From Candidatus Enterovibrio altilux (lineage in GTDB: Bacteria; Pseudomonadota; Gammaproteobacteria; Enterobacterales; Vibrionaceae), in contig NZ_CP020660.1 of the NCBI RefSeq assembly GCF_002381345.1, positions 310,001 through 374,000 on the forward strand: a DNA stretch of 64,000 bases. The letters are read 5' to 3'. The stretch's first letter is position 1, and each line of letters opens with the position of its first letter. The notes beneath the pieces are model-generated. The model was not told the origin of the DNA. It searched no databases and worked only from the letters and a program-made list of their open reading frames with translations. A program made the position numbers and the translations under genes. Below are positions 1 to 10,182 of this stretch, piece by piece.

Positions 1-572
1 TTTTAATGCCATTGAGAGCTCTGCAAGAGCTCATTAATGCTGGTTTCAAACTTACTCAACTGTTGTTGTCATGCCCCCACTATTCATGCATTAATAAGCA
101 AGCCAAAACGATTAATATCGCGTTCAAGACGAAAATTAAAGAAACCATCCCGCGCTTAGCCATTAATTCCAGGAGATCAAAGTCTACGATGACGAAAAAT
201 AAAAAGTCAAGAAGCATGGTATTAGTGGGAAACAGTGAGTTTGGCGCAAGTTACGTTTAACGGTAGCTATAAATAAAATATGCATGAAATCATTGCTTTT
301 GAATTAAGTGCCATCAAATGGGACTGACGGTGAAGTGCTACCTAACTTGCAAACAGACCCGTCGAAAAACGAATGAAATATCAGCTGATAGTCCTTACAA
401 CACCAGACAATATTACGAAACCGTTCGTATTAAACGAGTGGTTCTACTCATCCCACCAAGAAAAGAAACAACTTTTTGGGAATGTAGTCATCCACGTAAT
501 TTAGGGGGTCAGTTACCATAAGTTATCCTGTTCAAATTAGCATCGAAAAAACTAAGTGTAGTTACTATAAAC

Positions 573-1432
573 GGCTTTATTGCAAAAAAATTAACCAAGA
601 CTCAGAATTTAGTTCTGTCTTTTCTGATCTAGTGACTCAATGATCAATCCCACATGCAAATGGAAATATTTTGCTCCTGAAATCATTCTTTGGTGCCTGT
701 GCTGGTATGGTTCGACCCCAATGAGCTATGCCAACCTCAGCGATATGCTGGCAGAGCGAGGGGTTTCGGTTAACCGCTCGACCATTTATCGTTGGTTCAT
801 GGAATATGCCCCAGCATTACGCAAGAAGTTACGTTGCCATCAATTCATCCGAGCAGATTCTTCGTGGCAGCTCGATGAAACCTACGTTAAGGTGAAAGGG
901 AAATGGCATTATCTGTATCGAGCTATCAACAAGTAAGGCGAGACACTGGACTTCTATTTTTTCCAAAAACGTAATAAAAATAAGGCTTATCAGTTCTTGA
1001 AACGGTGCCTAAGATACTATGATGTAGACACTCAGCCTAAGACCTTGAACACAGACAAGCATTCCTCGTTTGCTCATGCTATCTCGCGCCTGAAGAAGGA
1101 GGGACGGCTGCGAGCGGATGTCGAGCAACAGCAAGTGAGGTATCTCAGTAATGGTATCGAGTCCGATCACGCCCCATGAAGAAGCTCGTTGTCAGATCCT
1201 GCGGTTTTAAAATACGAAAGCGAGCCTAGTCAACCATCGAGGGATTCGAATCACTGCGAATGTTGAACAAAGGCCAGTTTGATTTCTGATTACGTCATGA
1301 TGAGGGTAAAACTCTTGTTCAGGAGAGATCCGCCTTCAGGAATCGTCTATTCAATGTTGAGGTGATTTATTAGTAATCGTTAAGCCCATTACTGGGTAGA
1401 TCTGCATCCTATAATTAGTTGCAACAGCCCTC
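573..1432 (+). mobile_element. IS6-family (IS26-like) insertion sequence, nested
   Basis: An element of about 860 bp with imperfect inverted ends: GGCTTTATTGCAA on the left, and on the right a sequence whose complement begins GGGCTGTTGCAA. It is flanked by an 8-bp direct repeat CTATAAAC (565-572 and 1433-1440), the duplication size typical of IS6 elements. It is inserted in an IS5-type copy, so it arrived later than that copy. It carries a single degraded transposase gene. Confidence 0.8.
640..1373 (+). pseudogene. IS6-family transposase, inactivated
   Basis: The reading frame from 640 gives a typical IS6 transposase start (FAPEIILWCLCWYGSTPMSY) followed by the helix-turn-helix-like segment ERGVSVNRSTIYRWF. 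The DDE motifs are visible: DETYVKVKGKWHYLYRAI, LNTDKHSSF and a Glu in GIESDH. A TAA at 934-936 interrupts the frame after RAINK and the same frame then continues (GETLDFYFF). A frameshift near 1176 moves the rest to another frame, with further stops before the C-terminus VNRLF-like end at 1373. This enzyme would catalyse replicative transposition if intact, but it is dead here. Confidence 0.85.
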
Positions 1433-1746
1433 CTATAAACATCCCCCTCTGAGGAACGTTGAGCCTAAGGAAGCACAATGCTCAGATTAGCGAAATTTAC
1501 GCCATAATAAAAGCGATCAATAAGCTGACTCGGCTAGGTATACCTAAAACGAAAGCGATTAATTCATAATGAAGCATGTTGAGCTTTACTATCTGCACTC
1601 AAATTAAAAAAACAAAGTTCTTCAATGGCTTAAATACATATTCCTTTATTTTTTACATTAATGAAAACATTGATTGTTAGTTGCTCTAACAAGCATGTAA
1701 TATATTATTTTTTGCTACTTTTTTTATCGTATCTTAGGAGTAATAG

Positions 1747-3117
1747 GTGCAAAACTACTACCTAGAAATAAAATCTATTATTAAGTTGAGTACACCTGTC
1801 TTTATCGCACACCTCGCGCAAACCTCCATGGGATTCGTTGACACAGTGATGGCGGGTAGTGTGAGTATCACTGACATGGCTGCGGTTGCTGTCGCATCTA
1901 GCGTTTGGTTACCGTCCATTTTTTTTAGTATTGGTATATTGATCGCCATGACCCCAATAGTAGCTCAGCTTAATGGTTCAGGTCGTCAACATAAAATTTC
2001 ATTTCAAGTTCAGCAATGTGTCTACATGGCGCTAGCACTATCTATTCCCAGCGGACTAGTGCTTTACAATGCAGGTACAATCATTCATTACATGGATGTT
2101 GATCCATCTTTAACTGAAAAAACGGTAGGCTATCTGCATGCTGTAATCTGGTCCATTCCTGCATTTTTATTGTACCAAGTTTTACGAAATTTTACGGAAG
2201 GTATTTCAATGACCGTGCCAGCAATGGTCATTAGTTTTCTTGGTTTAGCAGTAAACATTCCTTTAAACTGGATTTTCGTTTACGGTAAATTTGGTGCTCC
2301 AGTTTTAGGCGGTGTAGGTTGTGGTGTGGCAACAGCGATTGTATATTGGCTAATGTTTATAGCCATGCTCATTTATGTCATGGTCAATAAGCGTCTTCGA
2401 CGCATCAATGTCTTTAATTCATTTCAAAAATTCAATAAAAAAGCTTTTTTACGTATATTCAAAATGGGTTTTCCTGTTGCAGCAGCTTTATTTTTTGAAA
2501 TTACATTATTTGCTGTTGTTGCCGTGCTTCTTGCACCACTTGGTTCAGTGGTGGTCGCAGCGCACCAGATAGCAATAAATTTTTCCACAATGATTTTTAT
2601 GTTACCAATGAGTTTAGCCACGGCCGTTTGCATTAGAGTGAGTCATTTGCTTGGAGAAAAGTCTATCGAAAGTGCTGCGCGTTCAGTCAAATTAAGTTTG
2701 ATGATAGGTTTATTTTTTGCGCTGTGCACTGCTTCACTTACTATTCACTTTCGGGAATCTATTATTCACCTTTATAATGGTAATCCTGAAGTGGTCGCTA
2801 TTGCCGCAAACATAATGTTGCTTGCAGCACTCTATCAATGTATGGACTCTTTTCAGGTCGTAGCATCTGGTGCATTGCGTGGCTATAAAGATATGAAAGC
2901 CATATTCCATCGCACTTTTGTGGCATATTGGATACTTGGTGTTCCTATCGGCTATGTCTTAGGTATGACAGATTTACTCATTGAACCACTGGGAGTATAT
3001 GGTTTTTGGATTGGTGTTATCATTGGTGTATCTGCAGCGGCGATTATGTTAGGATGGAGACTAATGTGGATAAAAAGACAGTCTAATGATTTTCAATTAG
3101 CAATGGCGGAGAGATAA
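1747..3117 (+). CDS. norM: MATE-family multidrug efflux pump NorM
   Basis: NorM is an inner-membrane Na+- or H+-driven exporter of cationic drugs and dyes. The 456-residue length matches vibrio NorM (about 457-461), and the protein is hydrophobic throughout with about 12 predicted membrane segments in two MatE halves. Family-typical stretches are MGFVDTVMAGSVSITDMAA near the N-terminus, PLNWIFVYGKFGAP in the middle, and QCMDSFQVVASGALRGYKD with IFHRTFVAYW near the C-terminus. The start is GTG at 1747, preceded by TTAGGAG at good spacing. The gene stands alone between IS remnants, with a strong hairpin about 170 bp downstream. The frame is intact, so it is likely functional. Confidence 0.93.
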   Translation: MQNYYLEIKSIIKLSTPVFIAHLAQTSMGFVDTVMAGSVSITDMAAVAVASSVWLPSIFFSIGILIAMTPIVAQLNGSGRQHKISFQVQQCVYMALALSIPSGLVLYNAGTIIHYMDVDPSLTEKTVGYLHAVIWSIPAFLLYQVLRNFTEGISMTVPAMVISFLGLAVNIPLNWIFVYGKFGAPVLGGVGCGVATAIVYWLMFIAMLIYVMVNKRLRRINVFNSFQKFNKKAFLRIFKMGFPVAAALFFEITLFAVVAVLLAPLGSVVVAAHQIAINFSTMIFMLPMSLATAVCIRVSHLLGEKSIESAARSVKLSLMIGLFFALCTASLTIHFRESIIHLYNGNPEVVAIAANIMLLAALYQCMDSFQVVASGALRGYKDMKAIFHRTFVAYWILGVPIGYVLGMTDLLIEPLGVYGFWIGVIIGVSAAAIMLGWRLMWIKRQSNDFQLAMAER

Positions 3118-3286
3118 AATAACGTCATGCCTTCAATGGATATCTTAGTGTAGTGTGCTCATTTTTATGGAAGGATTACTACTCATGTTGAATGTCATTC
3201 TTGTCAGCAAACGAGTATAATTCAAAAGTACAGAATAAGCCATCGTGGGCACTAATGCTACCGTAATTTTTTAACTCAAATATACT

Positions 3287-3316
3287 TATACAGCTGATAA
3301 GCGTATCAGCTGTATA
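3287..3316. terminator. Perfect 13-bp inverted repeat, probable terminator downstream of norM
   Basis: The arms TATACAGCTGATA and TATCAGCTGTATA pair perfectly around the 4-base loop AGCG and are followed by an A-rich tract on the + strand. It lies 170 bp after norM. It could end norM transcription or be a protein-binding palindrome; the T-run expected after a + strand terminator is missing. The rest of 3118-3464 holds nothing I recognise. Confidence 0.45.
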
Positions 3317-3464
3317 TAAAATAAAAGAACACATTATTGAACTTGCTGTGAACAATACCAGTATTTTTTATGCTGATCATGTGTTACAAATCAGAAGCAA
3401 TGTAATTATTCATATTTAAAAAATTTTAACTCTTGCGGCGTAATTATGCTAACTCTAAATGCAT

Positions 3465-4253
3465 TTTTTAATGCGAGTTCAGATAGCAAATTTCAACATG
3501 CTTAACGCTTCTCCATTAATCCAGAATATTAGTGAGCCACAATTGATGAAGAAACCATTCAGCTATGGAATCAAGCTAAGCAAGAATAATCATGGGAGAC
3601 CGCGTTTATTGAACCAATTAGTAATTCCAACGATTTTCATGGCTACATGCGTATTTTCAATGCCATTGAGAGACCTACAAGGATTCATCAATTCTGTTTT
3701 TACACTTACTTAACTGACATTATCATGCCCTCACTATTCATGCATTCGCAAGCGAACCAAAACGATTAACGCCACCTTCAAAACAAAAAATAAAGGATGC
3801 ATCCGACACTTAGTCATTGATTCTACGAGGTTTAAAATCTATGGTAAAAAATAGAAGGTAAAAAAGCATGGTACTAATGGAGAATGGCGAATCTGACACA
3901 AGTTACATTTAGCGGTAGATATTAATGCGCATGAAATCATTGCTGCTAAGTTAAATGCATCAAATGCGGCTAACAGTAAAGTGCTGCCAATTTACTCAAA
4001 CAGATCAGCATTGAAAAACGAGATATGGTTACCATAAACGTTCCCTATCAAAGACCGATAATGATTCGAGTCAAAAAACTACTGTGAGGAACATTAAGCT
4101 TAAGAGATCACAATGCTTAGATTAGCGAAACTTACGGCATGATAAAATCGTTAAATAATCTGACTGGGGTTAGCTATGCCTAAAATAAAAGCGATTATTG
4201 AATTGTTCATTATGTTGAGATTTACTATCTGAACTCAAATTAAAAAATAAATC
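3465..4253 (+). mobile_element. IS5-family remnant, rearranged
   Basis: The first ~75 bp are two short pieces of the element in reverse orientation (its left end, then the segment around CCAGAATATTAGTGAGCC). From about 3541 the element runs forward with transposase fragments (AFSYGIKLS-like, CVFSMPLRDLQGFINS). An internal deletion near 4000 joins the Lys-Gln-Thr region directly to the C-terminal region. The shared in-frame TGA before the YREK motif is present. It ends at about 4253 in an AT-eroded terminal repeat. Confidence 0.75.
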
Positions 4254-4349
4254 TATTCCATTGTATAACAATAGTACAGGTTATTCAGTAAAACAACATC
4301 AAGAAGGCTGCTTACTACATAGTAATCTTCTTGAGTATCCACAAGACAA

Positions 4350-4901
4350 TCAACCTACATTAAGCAAATCATCTTTTACAGCTAAAAAATATTGGTACAT
4401 TGACCAATACGTCAAACCTGTTGCTATATACAATGCTACATAACCAATGTAAACAACAATATCATTGTATTGCCAAATCAGCATGATTAACGCGAATATT
4501 TGCACTACGGTCTTACATTTGCCCGCCCGAGACACTGCTACGTTAGCACGTTTTCCTAGTTCTGCCATCCATTCTCTCAGTGCCGAAATGATAATTTCTC
4601 GAGCAATCATAGTTGCGGCTGGAATTGTCACCCACATAGAATGGTAATGTGCCGCTATTAGTACTAATGCGATGGATACCATAACTTTATCGGCAACTGG
4701 GTCGAGGAAAGCACCAAAACGCGTAGATTGCTTAAGTGTTCTGGCAAGGTAACCATCAAGCCAATCTGTTGCACCAGCAATCACGCATATAAATGCAGCG
4801 ACAAATGCCGCCCATGAATACGGCATATAGAACGCTACAACAAAAACGGGAATTAGTGCGATGCGTAGTAGAGTTAATATTATCGGAATATTCAGTTGCA
4901 T
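4350..4901 (-). CDS. pgsA: CDP-diacylglycerol--glycerol-3-phosphate 3-phosphatidyltransferase PgsA
   Basis: PgsA makes phosphatidylglycerolphosphate from CDP-diacylglycerol and glycerol-3-phosphate in the inner membrane, the committed step to phosphatidylglycerol and cardiolipin. The 183-residue length is normal. The CDP-alcohol phosphotransferase signature DG-x2-AR-x8-G-x3-D-x3-D is complete (from [10 protein letters not shown] through [10 protein letters not shown], residues about 46-75). Several membrane helices are evident, beginning with [20 protein letters not shown]. It lies 43 bp downstream of uvrC on the same strand, the usual gammaproteobacterial uvrY-uvrC-pgsA arrangement, so it is probably co-transcribed. 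The tRNA genes that often follow pgsA are absent here. Confidence 0.95.
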   Translation of the reverse strand: MQLNIPIILTLLRIALIPVFVVAFYMPYSWAAFVAAFICVIAGATDWLDGYLARTLKQSTRFGAFLDPVADKVMVSIALVLIAAHYHSMWVTIPAATMIAREIIISALREWMAELGKRANVAVSRAGKCKTVVQIFALIMLIWQYNDIVVYIGYVALYIATGLTYWSMYQYFLAVKDDLLNVG

Positions 4902-4944
4902 AGTTTTTATTTATTATGAATAGCAACATTATGTTGCTTGAAAC

Positions 4945-6771
4945 TCAAAGCTGTTGCAATGATGAATGAATCTTTTCAGCTAAAACTCGGCTAATGCCTG
5001 GCACTTTGGCTATTTCTTCAACAGAAGAACGCTTAAGCTCCTGAATGCCGCCCAAATATTTGAGCAAGGCTTGTCGACGTATTGGTCCTACACTCTCGAT
5101 CTCTTGGAGCATGCTAGTTTTTCGTACTCTAGCTCGTTTCATCCTATGGCCTAAGATTGCATGATTATGACTTTCATCTCGAATATACTGGATTAAATGC
5201 AATGCAGGTGAGTCAAATGGCATCGAAAATTTTTCTCCAGATACTTTTACCAAGGTCTCCAAACCAGAACGATATCTAATGCCTTTTGTCACTCCCAACA
5301 TCAATGGGTGTTTTAACCAATTTATCATTAACGAGTTTACAACGTTCCACGCACGATTAAGCTGCCCTTTACCACCATCAATCAAAATAATGTCTGGAAC
5401 CTTTTCAGGGTCGATCTGTTTGCTATATCGACGTTCAAGCACTTGAGCCATTGCAGCATAGTCATCACCCCCGGTGATACCTGTAATATTGTAACGTCGA
5501 TACTCTTGCTTTACAGGACCATCGTGATTAAATACTACGCACGACGCCACTGTTAGTTCACCCATAGTATGGCTAACATCAAAACACTCTATTCGCTTAA
5601 CAACTTCCAGACCTAATGCTGCCGTCAATGAATTAAAACGATTGTGCATTGTCATCTTGTGATTCATTTTGCTGGTTAACGCGAATGCTGCATTGGTCTG
5701 TGCTAACTTGAGAAATCGGGCATAGATACCACGAGCGTTATCATGTAGGTGTACTTTTCGACCAGCAATTTCAGATAAAACCTTGCTAAGGCGCTCCAAT
5801 TCTTCGCCCATTTTCTGCCCAATCAAAATATTGGGAGGAATTATTCGTCCTGCAGTTTGGTTGAAGTAAAATTGACCAATAAAGCTTGATACCAGCTCGT
5901 GAATATCTGTATTTCTTGGCATCTTAGGAAAATAACTTCGACTCTCTAACACCTTTCCTTGCCGTAAAAACAGCACGTGAATACACGCAATACCATTTTT
6001 TATGGACACACCAACCGCATCTAAATCATTGCCGCTATTTTGGGAAACGAACTGTTGTTCTTGAATACGTCGCAAAAATTGAATTTGATCGCGATACTCT
6101 GCGGCTTTTTCAAACGCTAAGACTTGTCTCGCAGCTTCCATTTTTGACACCAGAGCAGCTATAACTTGCTTATCTTTAGCTTGAAGGAATAAACGCGTGA
6201 AGTTCACTAATTCATCATACTGTTTATCAGTAATAACACCTTTTACGCATGGACCAGCGCACCGACCAATTTGAAACATTAAACAGGGTCGTGAGCGGTT
6301 AGCATACACCGAATCTGCGCATTGGCGGACGGGGAAGATCTTCTGAAGAAAATAAAGACTTTGCCGTACTGCACCCACGTCAGGAAACGGGCCAAAATAT
6401 TCTCCTTTGTGCTTTTGGGCACCACGATGAATGGACAGCCGAGGATGTTTACTAGCAGAGAGAAAAATATATGGATAAGATTTATCGTCTCGTAGCAAAA
6501 CATTATAGCGTGGCAAATGCAACTTTATCAAATTTTGCTCAAGAATGAGTGCCTCTGTTTCACTGTGCGTAATTGTAACTTCAACATTGGCAATTTTTTG
6601 CACTAAAGCTTGAGTTTTTCCACCAGCCATATTTTTTTTAAAATAACTAGAGAGTCGCTTCTTGAGCCCCTTCGCTTTACCTACATATATAATCTCACCG
6701 GAAGCATCCATCATCCGATAGACACCCGGTTTATTTGAAACTGTTTTTAAAAAGTCTATGGCATTAAACAC
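4945..6771 (-). CDS. uvrC: Excinuclease ABC subunit C UvrC
   Basis: UvrC makes the 3' and 5' incisions of nucleotide excision repair after UvrAB load it at a lesion. At 608 residues it is full length. An N-terminal GIY-YIG nuclease domain is visible ([21 protein letters not shown], residues about 15-95). A cysteine set follows (VRQC, RPC, GRCAGPC, residues about 150-180), then the UVR motif near 200-235, the RNase-H-like domain ([19 protein letters not shown]), and C-terminal helix-hairpin-helix repeats ([25 protein letters not shown]). The start is GTG at 6771; no clear ribosome site is visible. Directly upstream is only the 3' scrap of uvrY, so its promoter arrangement has been disturbed by an IS. 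Confidence 0.95.
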   Translation of the reverse strand: MFNAIDFLKTVSNKPGVYRMMDASGEIIYVGKAKGLKKRLSSYFKKNMAGGKTQALVQKIANVEVTITHSETEALILEQNLIKLHLPRYNVLLRDDKSYPYIFLSASKHPRLSIHRGAQKHKGEYFGPFPDVGAVRQSLYFLQKIFPVRQCADSVYANRSRPCLMFQIGRCAGPCVKGVITDKQYDELVNFTRLFLQAKDKQVIAALVSKMEAARQVLAFEKAAEYRDQIQFLRRIQEQQFVSQNSGNDLDAVGVSIKNGIACIHVLFLRQGKVLESRSYFPKMPRNTDIHELVSSFIGQFYFNQTAGRIIPPNILIGQKMGEELERLSKVLSEIAGRKVHLHDNARGIYARFLKLAQTNAAFALTSKMNHKMTMHNRFNSLTAALGLEVVKRIECFDVSHTMGELTVASCVVFNHDGPVKQEYRRYNITGITGGDDYAAMAQVLERRYSKQIDPEKVPDIILIDGGKGQLNRAWNVVNSLMINWLKHPLMLGVTKGIRYRSGLETLVKVSGEKFSMPFDSPALHLIQYIRDESHNHAILGHRMKRARVRKTSMLQEIESVGPIRRQALLKYLGGIQELKRSSVEEIAKVPGISRVLAEKIHSSLQQL

Positions 6772-6786
6772 AATAAATAGCAGGAG

Positions 6787-6895
6787 TTAAAAAGTTTCTG
6801 TATCTAGTATACCATGGATAGCAGCCATATGAATCAGCTGAACGTCACCATGAAGATCTAATTTATGAAATAATTAGCTTTCTTAATTGTATTGC
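6787..6895 (-). pseudogene. uvrY: 3' remnant of response regulator uvrY/varA (gacA)
   Basis: Reading the minus strand into the stop at 6787-6789 gives LDLHGDVQLIHMAAIHG followed by ILDTETF and the stop. This matches the LuxR-type HTH end of UvrY/VarA (consensus KL-x2-x-GDVELTHLAIRHG). Two in-frame stops lie just before this segment, and the IS begins at about 6896, so only about 30 codons survive. The fragment sits 16 bp upstream of uvrC, exactly where uvrY normally lies. UvrY is the response regulator of the BarA/VarS system that activates CsrB-type small RNAs. This copy is dead; a second locus cannot be excluded from this window. Confidence 0.75.
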
Positions 6896-8076
6896 CTAAT
6901 GCGAGTTCAAAAAAATGTCACCATGGCTGACTCCTAGATTGCTCGAATGATCTCGTTCCTTGAAAGTTGCCTCTTTTTTTGGTGGGGTGAGTGGAACTCG
7001 AGCATTTAACACGAACGGTTTAGTAACAATGCCTGGTATCGTAAGCAATATCGGCCAATACTTCATTGATTTTTCAGCGGATCTGTTTGAATAAGTTAGG
7101 TAGTACTTCACCGTCAGTCATATTTGCTGCATTTAACTCAGTAGCAATGATTACATGCGATTTATATCTCGCGCTAAATATAATTTGCACCAAACTCGCC
7201 GTTTTCTCTTAATGCCATGTTTTTTTTACTTTCCATTCGCTTTCACCGTAGACTTTGATCCCAGTAGAATCAATAGCTAAATGCTGGATGATTCCTTTAT
7301 TCTCGTCTTGAACGTAGCGTTAACCGTTTGGATCCAGTTGTAAATGCATGAATAGTGAAGCCATGACAATGACAGCTTAGTAAGTTTAAAAACAGAATTA
7401 ATGAATCCCTGCAGACCTCTCAATAGCATTTAAAATACGCATTTAACCATAAAGGCCGTCGTACTGACTAAGTCGCTAAATAAACGAGATCTCCCATGAT
7501 TAATTACAGTTTGATGATACTGCTTCCAGTTAGTTGTTTTATAACAAAAATTGTTTATAAAGCTGAACATCAAAGTGAGCCTAACTATTTAGAATATTAA
7601 TTAAAAATTTAGCTCCCTTATTTTTTAAAAAATAAACCGGTAACCATCAATGTTCCCTAACAGAGACAGCAATGGTTCAAATAAAAGAATTATATGGTGG
7701 GACATTGAGAAGCCTGCCAGGATTAATTAATTCTGTTTTCAAACTTACTCAACTACCATTGCATGCCATCATTATTCATGCATTCATAGGCAGACTAAAA
7801 CTGTTCACATCGTGTTCAATATGCAGATTAAAATTAAAAAACCACCCAGCACTTCACCATTCATTTTACGAGACTAAAAGTTTACGGTCAAAGCGAATGA
7901 TAAGTAAAAAAGCATAGCACTAATGAAAAACATCAAAGCTGGCGTAAGTTATATGGTTTCAAGAAGCACTGGAAAACAAAGTATGATTATGATAAAATAT
8001 TCATCATTAGAGACGGCAATGCTACGAATTAAAAAACTACACTGAGGAGCATTGTCATTCCTAAGAAGCTTTGTTT
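6896..8076. mobile_element. IS5-family composite, reverse body fused to a chimeric forward piece
   Basis: A reverse-orientation copy with an internal deletion near its left end runs to about 7640. There its terminal repeat (AATAAACC) is joined to the forward tail beginning GGTAACCATCAATG, the junction shared with other composite copies. At about 7711, at the sequence CATTGAG, which occurs twice in the element, the tail switches to the middle of a forward transposase gene. That gene continues, heavily decayed, to about 8076. The interval 8077-8434 is AT-rich and holds no gene I can see. Confidence 0.75.
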
Positions 8077-8434
8077 TCTATATTTCAACTAAATAAAATA
8101 GCTGTGGTAAGTGATAAATACATAGCTAAAAACAACGTGCACTTCAAAAATACACAGTGTTTCAAAGAGACTATGCGACAATTTTTCACTATGACTATTT
8201 TTCAAAATTGCAAATCTTTTGAAGTTTCGAGTAAGTGATTAGTTTCAGATATTAAGGCATGCATTTTCAAATTAATTCAATTTAGATACAATGATCATTA
8301 ATAAAATATTTTTAATGAAAAAATGACTTTTCCTTAAATCACGCCACGCATTAAGCACTTAAAATTTCAATATTATAATAAAAAACAGCATCATAGTATT
8401 ATATAAATTCAATAACTCATGACTCACTAACCAC

Positions 8435-8989
8435 TTAACGATTTTTCAAGTATACGGGAACATCAGCAATGCTATTGAGGACAATTATAGCTAATTCTTC
8501 GCCTTCTTTAGAAATTTTTTGTCCACTACGCACAAGTATTTTAGTGCCTATGCCAGCGGCATGAGCTGCACGCATATCATCAGTTTTATCACCAATCATC
8601 ACAGATCTATGCATATCAATGTTTAAGGAGTCACGGGCATCGAAAAACATCCCTGGCTTAGGTTTTCTAAAATTACAGTTTTTTTTATATGTCTCATCTC
8701 CATACTCAGGATGATGAGGACAATAATAAATACTATCAAAATTTATGCCTTGTTTTGCAAAACTCCAATTCATCCATTTGGTTAATGACATAAAATCATT
8801 TTTTGTGTAGTAACCGCGAGCAATGCCAGACTGGTTAGTCACTAGTACCAGCAAGTACCCCATGCTTTTTAATGCTCTGCATGCATCAAACACCCCTTCG
8901 ATATATTCAAAGTCATTGACTTTACTAATGTATCCATGCTCGACGTTAATCACTCCATCTCTATCCATAAATACTGCTGGATTAGCCAA
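8435..8989 (-). CDS. gmhB: D-glycero-beta-D-manno-heptose-1,7-bisphosphate 7-phosphatase GmhB
   Basis: GmhB removes the 7-phosphate from heptose bisphosphate in ADP-heptose synthesis for the lipopolysaccharide inner core. At 184 residues it has the normal length. HAD motifs are present: nucleophile and acid Asp9 and Asp11 (FMDRDGVIN), VTNQSGIARGYY near residue 50, RKPKPGM near 109, and GDKTDDMRAA for Mg2+ binding. The structural zinc site of the family is Cys-x-His plus Cys-x-Cys. Here Cys90, His92 and Cys105 are kept, but the fourth ligand (residue 107, in NCNFRKP) is Phe. The protein may fold less stably or bind zinc poorly. The gene is isolated between IS copies. Confidence 0.9.
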   Translation of the reverse strand: MANPAVFMDRDGVINVEHGYISKVNDFEYIEGVFDACRALKSMGYLLVLVTNQSGIARGYYTKNDFMSLTKWMNWSFAKQGINFDSIYYCPHHPEYGDETYKKNCNFRKPKPGMFFDARDSLNIDMHRSVMIGDKTDDMRAAHAAGIGTKILVRSGQKISKEGEELAIIVLNSIADVPVYLKNR

Positions 8990-9080
8990 AATTATACCCT
9001 CTATATACTCAATTAATTTATAGCTGTAGGTTTAAGTATCTGAAACGTATTATTTTTTTCTGCACACTAAAAATTTTGTA

Positions 9081-9118
9081 AAAAAATAACGTTTATTTTT
9101 AAACAAACGTTATTTTTT
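9081..9118. terminator. Perfect 14-bp inverted repeat, probable bidirectional terminator
   Basis: The arms AAAAAATAACGTTT (9081-9094) and AAACGTTATTTTTT (9105-9118) pair perfectly around a 10-base loop. The A-run on one side and T-run on the other make it terminator-like on both strands. It lies about 90 bp upstream of the gmhB start, so it probably ended a neighbouring transcript whose gene is no longer here. 9119-9264 holds nothing I recognise. Confidence 0.6.
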
Positions 9119-9264
9119 GACTGTATCTTAGTGCTAACAGATGATTAGTCTGCTTCCATAATATCTCACTCGTTGCAACATGCTTCATTCATTGTTTATA
9201 ATATAATTTAGGTCTCTTTTTATCTCGTATATAATAATTTTTATTATTCTTACCGTAATCATCG

Positions 9265-10125
9265 AAACTTTGTTTCTTACTTTTAGTTTAAATAGCAAAT
9301 CCCAACATGATTCACTGTTAGATAATTGTTTTCATGTTAGACATGCCTAGTCCTGTCAGTTTATTTAACGCTTTGATCATGCCGTAGGTTTCCCCTAATC
9401 TGAGCAGTGCACTCCCTTAGGTTCGATATCTCTTCCAGTAATTTTTGGATTCGAACCATTCCTATTTTTTGCTAAAAAACATTTACGGTTACCACACCTC
9501 GCTTTACAATGCTGATTTAAATCGTATCGCTTTTAATAAAAAGTCACTAAATTACACGGATAATTTACTTCCTAAAAAGTGGCTCCTTTTCTTTGTGAAA
9601 TGAGTGGGACCGTTCGTTTAATACGAGTAATTTCATAATATTATCTGATGTCGTAAGCACCAACGGTTAATATTTTATTAATTTTTTCTACGGGCCTATT
9701 TGAGCAAATTAAGTAGCACTTCACCTTCAGTCACATTTAATGCATCTCACTCAACAGCAATAATTTCATGCATATTTATATCTTCCGCTAAATGTAACTT
9801 GTCTCAAAATCGGCGATTTCCATCAGTACCACGCTTTTTTACTTTCTATTTTTATTCACCGTAGACTTTTAAACCCGTAGAATCAATAGCTAAGTGCTAG
9901 ATAGTGAGGACATGACGATAGTAGTTAAAGAAATATGAAAAAGCAGAATTAATTAATCCTTGCATACCTTCCAATAGCATTGAAAATACGCATTTAACCA
10001 TGAGGGCCGTCGAAATGGCTCAGTCGCTAAATAAACTGACATGAGTAGGTATGTCTAACACAAGAGTTATCGTCTAATAATTAACCCTGTTTCAATTTAC
10101 TACCTGCATTAAAATTAAAAAAGCC
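9265..10125 (-). mobile_element. IS5-family composite remnant with internal deletion
   Basis: A reverse-orientation copy runs from an eroded left end (ACTTTGTTTCTTAC, about 9265) to the region AGTCGCTAAATAAAC. It then jumps at AATAAACTGAC into the forward tail, which ends at AAAAAAGCC (10125). Both outer ends are therefore the transposase-3' end of the element in inverted orientation, as in the composite family, but the 5' body is missing. The in-frame codon before the YREK motif reads TGT. Not functional. Confidence 0.7.
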
Positions 10126-10182
10126 AACCAGATAAACATTGTTGCAACGAAATTTTATGCTATTATTGATACATAAAAATTA

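Larger units (their letters stand above)
1..1619 (+). mobile_element. IS5-family (IS903-like) element remnant, interrupted by an IS6 element
   Basis: This copy is cut by the window edge on its left. Recognisable transposase fragments run up to 572, with stops and frameshifts (for example the segments AKTINIAFKTK and YNTRQYYETVRIKR). The remaining 3' part resumes at 1433 and ends near 1619 at an eroded terminal repeat. Between the two parts lies an IS6-type element flanked by the direct repeat CTATAAAC. The codon that is Trp in IS903-type transposases just before the YREK motif reads CGA here. No intact transposase remains. Confidence 0.85.
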
